DNA from: Beroe ovata
Taxonomy: Eukaryota > Ctenophora > Nuda > Beroida > Beroidae
Assembly (NCBI GenBank): GCA_946803715.1
Contig: CAMPET010000169.1
Coordinates: 96,590 to 160,589, forward strand
Direction: 5' to 3'
DNA: 64,000 nt
Below, one piece after another: positions 50,446 through 64,000 of the stretch. The translations under genes and the position numbers were made by a program. A model generated the notes under the pieces. The model was not told the DNA's origin. It ran no database searches and worked only from the letters and a program-made list of their open reading frames with translations. Positions within the stretch are counted from its first letter, which is position 1; every line of letters starts with the position of its first letter.

Positions 50446-53400
50446 ATGGCAGAATGGCTTAGTGGTAATAATGAGGGTGGTAGCTCTAACAATCCAATTT
50501 GTAAGACATATCAGACAAATGATGGGTCCATGAGGAAAAGGAAAAGGATTGAGGGAAGTGCTCTTACTCCATCTGGAATTCTATCAACATTTACCACTAC
50601 TCCTAGGTGTGATATTGATTATTGTCAATTATTCTATCAATCAGACAGCTTCTAATGACCAGAACTCCCAATCAAACTTGATTTCAGGTTGAAAACAAGT
50701 CAGGAATCATCTCATGGTTCTGCATCACCTCAATCAAACATGCCTAGCCCTGCTCTTCAGATTATCAAGACTAGTTATGGAGAGTCAAACAACCAATCAG
50801 ATTCCGATGAATTGTTCCCTTTCTATAACAAGGGTAAATATCTTAGAATATTGTGTCTTAATTGAACAGATTTGGCATTAGCATAATAAAACACTTCTGA
50901 CTTGTCATTGTTTTTTTCAGATGAAAAGAAATTGCCAGAATCCCGAATTGCAAGACATCTTGTACCTTCTCCCAGAGAATCCATACACAGGGATACAAAG
51001 AGCACTCCACCTCCAATTCCATTCCTGAAGACACCAGAGGGCCAGGACCCTGTGATGAAACCAGTCAGAAAGCTGAGAGACGAGAGGATGGAAGTTGCAT
51101 CGTCATCTCAATCATCAGCAACTGGATCCTCACAGTCAAGCTGGGTTTCTGTGGAACCAGCTTCCAGCAGTGGTAGTGTTGGTGGTGGTTCAAGTAGGAT
51201 TCATGTTGATGATGTTGAGGGTAAAAACAATTGCCTGGAAGCTAGAAAACCAACCAACCCAATTAATAAACCAATAGATGGGGCTCCTACAAGACGACCT
51301 AAGGTACCAAAGGTACTAGCTGCTACTATTTTTGCTTTCTATATATTTTGTTTCTGATTGTTTACTATGCTGCAGCCTTCTAATTGAAGTTTGATCGGTA
51401 ACTTCATGAACTGCGAGATTGTAGTTCTCTTCTTCAATGCTCTGTAACAAGAGTTATAGTTACATGATGCGTTATATGATGTGTGTTCCCTTGGCTGTTA
51501 TACAGTGTGCGTTGTGTGTATGCTTGTGTGTGACATTAATCTTCCAGTGAAGGATATTGATAGAATTACTTCGCTCTAGTTTTAAGCTTGGAATCCTACT
51601 CATATGGAGTATGCTAATCATTCTGGTGCACATGCCTAGATTGAAACATGCCAACATTTCCCCCCATTATTTCGTGAACTATGTTCTGAGAGTTGCTCAG
51701 TATATTTCCCATCATCGAGAACATACAGTATAAGTATACATTGATTATACAGATTCAGTCTACTCAGTTGCACACAATTTGCATCCTCTGTATTCGACAT
51801 TACTCACGATTCACGTCTTGTACTGTATACTTCGTATCTATGCATAACCTACAGTGTGATGAGAAACACTGACCACAGATCAGTGATAAACAGTGATCAG
51901 TGATCGCTGATCACTGCCAACTTTAAGTTTCACATCTAATCAGGCAATTTATACTACTCATAATACATTACACAGTACCGCACGAGCTCTGTTTTTCGCC
52001 TTCCTATACATGTTAATTTGACACTGTGAATAGGTATAGATAATCCAATATGAAACTGTTTTGAATGCTGTTACACCATCTATAGAATTCATGGTCAGGT
52101 TTCTCAAACATTGTTTTCCCTGTAGAGTGTATAATGTATATTGTACTGTGTGATGCTTATCCTGTTGCTGTGGAATGCAATGTTGCTGTGGTATGACGTG
52201 TTGCTGTAGAGAGAGCGGAAATGTCAGGGAAGCCCCAATCAATTTAGTTCTCAATTATCACTTCATTATCCTGTTAGGGTAAACCTAATTGATACTAGCT
52301 TAATCCAGTGTCAGGTAAATGATGTTAACACTGGCTGGCTACTTATTAACTTAAATGAGTAATTTAGTAAATGATTCTTAAATCTGACCTCAACACAGCG
52401 CTTGAACCATTTTTTCCAAATCCACGTTAATTGATGCAACTTATTGAGTGTTAACAATGTGGATGGATACGACACACGAGTTTGAGCATGCAGCGACTGG
52501 TTTATCTAAAAACAACATCAATCCCATGTAACACAACATCAATCCCATGTAACACAACATCAATCCCATGTAACACAACACCAATCCCATGTAACACAAC
52601 ATCAATCCCATGTAACACAACATCAATCCCATGTAACACAACATCGCTGTCCAGGAAGATCAAGTACGAACTACAAGAGCATCAATTGGAAGCACTGCTG
52701 ACAACCCTATGACGCTTGACAGTTCTGACGATGAAGCCGAGAATGTAAGTTGTCATGTAATGGTGGATTGTTGATTAGAATTCCAATAACTGTATTCAAA
52801 GTGATACCCGACTTTGATCAAACTCGGTTTTAAATCTTTCTACCTTATCTGCACGATATTTCAACTGTATATCAACCTGCAGCCCCCTCAGAATTCAGAT
52901 GATGTCCACCAATGGTGTATATCAGCAGCGCACATAGGTTCCCTCACCAAACTGGAGGTCACTATTCTTGAGGTGGGTCTTCTTTTGTTGTTAGCATTGT
53001 AATATGGATCTCAATCCAACGGAGCTTCGCGCGACGCGACGACTGGTCGCGCGCGCGCGCGCCGCGCGTCGATCGTGCGCGCGCTGTCTTGATTATGATT
53101 GCTGCTAACAGCTAAGCTATGTGCATGCATTGCTCAGTGACGGTTTTCCGAGAAGCAGATCGGTACTTTCGCCGTTTTTAACGACAGCTCTGACAGTTGT
53201 GTATCTGTGTCCTAGGTGCTACGATTCTTATAAGTAGGAACATAACTGATACAAACTCAATATTGTTCCGAACATTTTACAAGCTAACATGTCCTCGTTA
53301 GTATAGTGGTTAGTATTCCCGCCTGTCACGCGGGCGACCAGGGTTCGATTCCCTGACGGGGAGCTTTTTCTCATTTTGCCCTTCAATTCAGATCAACATG

Positions 53401-55630
53401 GAACACTTTGAGTTCAATGTTACGAGTGATGCGTTACTAGCCGAGGTGAAAGTGTGTGTCCCGTGGAATGAGGTCGTCAAGATAGAAACTCACTTCAGTT
53501 CCGACTTACTGGCTATCGTACTACACGTAGAGGTATGCAACAGAGATAAAATTCGGATGTATCCGCTCCGATTGAATGGATATGTTACCCAACTCGTGTC
53601 TCAGGAGATTTGGGCTAACGGCCTGATCGGACAGCTAAAGAAAGCCCTCTCTCGACAATTCCCCCTGGAGTTAGACCCAAAGAACATGGTGAAGTACAAG
53701 CGTGTTATCAGTTTAGAATTTGTGAAGGAGCCCCCATCCAGTCACTTGCACATGATGGCATATTACCTGCACAAGCATCATGCTATCAAGATGAACAGGA
53801 TAGAGGCTGTCGCCGCTAACTATATCAAGGATCTGCTGCCTCCAGTGGATCATTTTGACACGTAAGTTAGCACAATAACACATTGCTCAAATCTCTCAAT
53901 TGGAGGTTTGCCACAACATCTATTCAACGTGACCACCATTTTCCAGGCACATGGATACAGATGTGATAGAGCAAGATACCAGGACCCTGCTGGTATACCC
54001 TCCACCACCAGTTCAAGCGAGCATCACTCTAACATACGCTGATCTCGAGTGTCTAAAACCCGAGGAGTTTCTCAACGATAGCATCCTCGATTTCTACCTC
54101 AAGGTAGGCAAGCAACGAGTTATAGCTTCCCATGAGACCAATCGTCTGGAATTGGCGTGTTCTCATATCAGTTACTTCCCATAACAGTGTTCTCATAACG
54201 TGTATCAGTAACCGCGGTGTCTTTATTGACTAAGCGCATTACCATAACGTGTTTTCATAACGTGTTCTCTTATCAGTAACTTACCATCTCAGTACATTCA
54301 CCATGAACTGATGTCCCCTACGTTGAGAGAGAAGACTCATCTCTTCAACTCCTTTTTTTACAAAGCTCTCACCCAACCTGCCAAGAAGGAACCGAAGAAA
54401 GATCCAACCGCCAAGAAATTGAACCCGTCTGAACGCATGCATCAACAGGTACGATATTGTGCTATCAAATCTGACCGAAAACGAAATAATGTCCTGAGTA
54501 GGAATCGGGATTATATCGGAATTCTTGTCATTAATTGACCCATGAGCACTGATTGTATTGATTACAGGTCAAGAAGTGGAGCAAATCGATAGATCTGTTC
54601 AGCAAAGACTACATCATTGTTCCTATCAATGAGCATAGTCACTGGTACCTTGCCATTATCTGTTACCCGTGGCTGGAAGCTCCACACTTTGAGGATGACC
54701 CCTCCTGGACCCCCTCTGGTAAACGGTCTGAGAGAGATGGAGAGGTTGATATTGATGAGAAGGATATCGATGGAGTGCTATCAAAGGTGTGAATCACGCT
54801 TACCAATGTCCATTGTCCATGTTTGATATTGTATTTGTTCAATGTCAACACGTATATTCGGGAGGTTATTCTGGACAACACTTCATTATCGCTCATCGAT
54901 AATTTCATTCCAGGCTAAGGAACACTCTACCATGCCTCCTATCACCTGCCGACCATGTGTTCTCATGTTTGACAGCTTGGTTGCTAATGGCCGGAACAGG
55001 GTTGTTAGCAACATTAGGAACTACTTATCAGGTTTGGAAATATTTGCCTCTTCGACCCAATTTTCAATCATCTCATATTACAGGAGTCAAAACAGAACCC
55101 GATGGTTTTTTTACTTAACATGTTTTTAAGACAGACTCTGTATTCAATTACAGAGCTCAGCAAATTTCACGTTTTTCTTCCCATTTCAGTCGAATGGAAG
55201 ACGAAAAGTGACCGGGGTCCAAGGAGTTTCACGAAGTCAAATTTTCCCGGTATTTTTGTGGAGGCACCCCAACAGGAGAACTTTTGTGACTGTGGAGTCT
55301 TCCTTCTTCAATTCGTTGAGAAGTTTTTCGAGGTGTGTTAGGCAATAGGCACGTGTCAAACAGTAAATATATATCGAAATTCGATTTCGGGTTTGAAGTC
55401 CTCAATTTCTTACCTAAATACCTAAAATATCTTCCTAAATATAACCTTAGACTTAAAGTTAGACTAACAGGTTTTTTGTGTTGTTTCAGTGTCCGATCAC
55501 TGACTACCGCTTCCCTGTGGAGAGGAAGGACTGGTTTTCTCAGCAAGATATCACAAAAAAGAGGGAATCAATCCGAAAACTGATTGTCAGACTAGGACCA
55601 AACAAACACTTCGGCAACGCAGAGAGATAA
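50446..55630 (+). CDS. SENP6/7-type SUMO-specific cysteine protease
   Basis: Twelve exons: 50446-50606, 50688-50833, 50921-51303, 52655-52744, 52883-52972, 53392-53861, 53947-54103, 54293-54448, 54568-54786, 54914-55031, 55190-55332 and 55490-55630. They total 2274 bases and encode 757 residues. The N-terminal 250 residues are serine-rich and probably disordered. Residues about 265-450 may form a PH-like fold. The catalytic domain (about 460-757) shows [17 protein letters not shown], His576 (EHSHWYLAI), Asp644 (LMFDSL), Gln692 and Cys698 ([10 protein letters not shown]). Lysine-rich and acidic insertions break the domain in the places typical of SENP6 and SENP7, which trim poly-SUMO chains in the nucleus. 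Exon 3 has a second in-frame donor 9 bases on (51312), adding VPK. A tRNA gene sits in intron 5. Confidence 0.93.
52513..52645. repeat. 21-base tandem repeat, six copies
   Basis: The unit CAACATCAATCCCATGTAACA occurs six times head to tail, nearly without change (copy 4 has CACC for CATC), plus a partial seventh. It lies in SENP intron 3 and ends only 9 bases before the start of exon 4. No variable spacers are present, so it is a minisatellite. Confidence 0.95.
53025..53090. repeat. CG-rich patch in SENP intron 5
   Basis: A run of alternating CG with GCGCGACGCGACG-type repeats and partial self-complementarity, in otherwise AT-rich intron. It resembles the CG cores of the foldback elements, but no paired outer arms were found. 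Confidence 0.6.
53292..53363 (+). tRNA. trnD-GTC: tRNA-Asp (anticodon GTC)
   Basis: 72 bases fold as a standard tRNA. The acceptor stem TCCTCGT pairs with ACGGGGA (one T-G wobble). The D arm contains the A-box TTAGTATAGTGG, the anticodon loop reads CCTGTCACG with GTC at the turn, and the T arm contains the B-box GGTTCGATTCC. There is no intron and no encoded CCA. It is followed by a T run (53365-53369) suitable as a Pol III terminator. It lies in the sense direction inside SENP intron 5, with 28 bases between its end and exon 6. Confidence 0.97.
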
Positions 55631-56858
55631 CAAACATTCATCGTGATATTTGATTCTGATTTCTAGCCCTTTCTAGGTCAAATTGATACTTGGATCATGA
55701 GTCTGACTGATCATAAACACTGTTGATTGTTTCTGATGGATTTCCACTTGCTTTTTTGCATATAAGTTTTGTAGTGAAATGAACAATTTTTAAGGGCTTC
55801 GTTTGTAATAATAATATCTTTTCTTCACGCTCTTTCTTTTGGGCTGACTCAGAAGAGTGGGTATTTGGAACTTGCAACCTACGGTTTAAGATAAACTCGA
55901 ACTCAAAGAATAGTTATACTTATATTGCAATAACTTTAAAACTTTAAGTTTTAACTCTTTCATGTTATTGTTTAATGACATTGGCAGACTGTTATTCAAT
56001 TTAATTGAGTGAGGTTTTAATGCAACAATGAAACCGACTTTCTGTTTGAGTTACTTACAGGCCTCGGGTCCTCTAAAATCCATTACGACCTCGGCCTCTA
56101 TGCCGCGCGCTTGCCATGCTAATGCTATGAGTATGTCAATGTGCTATACGCGCGCGCGTGGTTTGCATGTGCTATACGCGCGCGCGTGGTTTGGCATGTG
56201 CTATACGCGCGCGCGTGGTTTGCATGTGCTATACGCGCGCGCGTGGTTTGCTGGCGCTCGCCGCTTCGCGGCGATCGCGTCAGCTGGGCCTAGCATCGCC
56301 AGGCAACCATTGCCATTAATCACATTCATTGCATTAATCACATTCAGTTTCAAAATTCAAATTCAAGAAACTACAAACAAGAGTGTTTATTAACACAAGC
56401 ATTAGCAATAGTGCAATCTGAATCTGATTAAAGTGAATCAGAATTAGCAATAGCATCAATATTCCGCAGCATTCGATTTTAATGAATGAAAGTTTAACTG
56501 ATTTTTAAAGCGACACATAGGGTCATAGGCTAAATTAGTGCAAAATTCTTAAAATCAATCCTGATCTACTGTGTATTGTGTCAGTGTGAATGTGATACGA
56601 GATTTCATTGCCCAATTCCAAATCCGCGATTTTTTACTCAATATGAATAATGAAAATGAAGATGAATATGATCTCATTCTTAATCTATGGAAATTTCACT
56701 CTAAGAATCTCATTCTCAATCTGTGAATATAACTGCAATTTGACTGTCCTGACTCCTGGCCATGGCCAGTGCCCCAGTGGTCCTGGTAGTGGTTTCAACA
56801 CAGCTAGATCCATTCAGCTCATATGAGTATAACTTCTACTAGTACTAGAAGTTCTAGT
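55631..56858. other. Spacer between convergent SENP and coiled-coil genes
   Basis: No gene is supported. It should hold both 3' UTRs. The only clear structure is the CG-rich tandem repeat at 56141-56250. Confidence 0.6.
56141..56250. repeat. Tandem repeat with CGCGCGCG core, four copies
   Basis: Four units of about 28-29 bases read GTGCTATACGCGCGCGCGTG followed by GTTTGCAT, with one-base variation. The alternating purine-pyrimidine core is the kind of sequence able to form Z-DNA. It is followed by a further CG-rich palindromic patch (CGCTTCGCGGCG near 56257-56275). Confidence 0.9.

Positions 56859-64000
<7,142 letters not shown>

Noticed and set aside
50446-50476. tRNA-like string GGCAGAATGGCTTAGTGGTAA
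   Set aside because: No T arm or matching acceptor stem follows, and it is coding sequence at the SENP start.
52513-52645. CRISPR-like array
   Set aside because: The repeats are directly adjacent with no spacers and lie in an animal gene intron; it is a minisatellite.

Overview
The window looks like nuclear DNA from an animal, most likely an early-branching or otherwise unusual marine invertebrate such as a sponge. Nearly every gene is broken by GT-AG introns. The gene content is animal-type: a WAVE/Scar actin regulator, a secreted semaphorin, an SH3-PH-RhoGAP protein, a SENP6/7-type deSUMOylase, LDLa repeats fused to a 7TM receptor, and a kringle protein. The phylum is an inference from style and content; no marker here settles it.

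Layout, left to right. An ankyrin-repeat gene runs on the minus strand off the left edge (92-2116). A complete 11-exon WAVE gene is on the minus strand (4072-10137). Next come foldback repeats and a dead Penelope-like retroelement (11888-12560), then an intronless 1080-residue LDLa/7TM receptor on the minus strand (12743-15985). After a repeat-rich spacer comes a nine-exon semaphorin on the minus strand (19524-33615), head to head with a small C2H2 zinc-finger gene (34289-34924). That gene is tail to tail with an intronless papain-like protease/C-type lectin/sushi fusion (35136-36602, minus). A 19-exon RhoGAP gene runs on the plus strand (37314-48475). Its 4.5-kb intron 17 splits the RhoGAP domain and contains a whole antisense M16 metallopeptidase gene (43697-47095). 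A 12-exon SENP6/7 gene follows (50446-55630, plus) with a tRNA-Asp gene inside one intron. The right end is a minus-strand coiled-coil gene entering from outside (56859 to beyond 64000). Its large intron holds a secreted kringle protein (57686-60080, plus) and a 7TM receptor (60845-62058, plus).

Exon models were built by hand by joining GT-AG boundaries and checking reading phase. In the WAVE, semaphorin, RhoGAP, M16, SENP, kringle and second receptor genes, the summed exon lengths are exact multiples of three and end in one stop. This is internal support for the models, but no transcript data were available. The genes do not form one pathway. Several concern actin and cell guidance (WAVE, RhoGAP, semaphorin), and many encode secreted or cell-surface products (semaphorin, protease-lectin, kringle protein, two receptors, membrane-anchored peptidase).

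The non-coding DNA holds at least two families of short hairpin elements, one with a very CG-rich core, plus several tandem repeats. Two adjacent near-duplicates are each associated with a single N and look like assembly joins.
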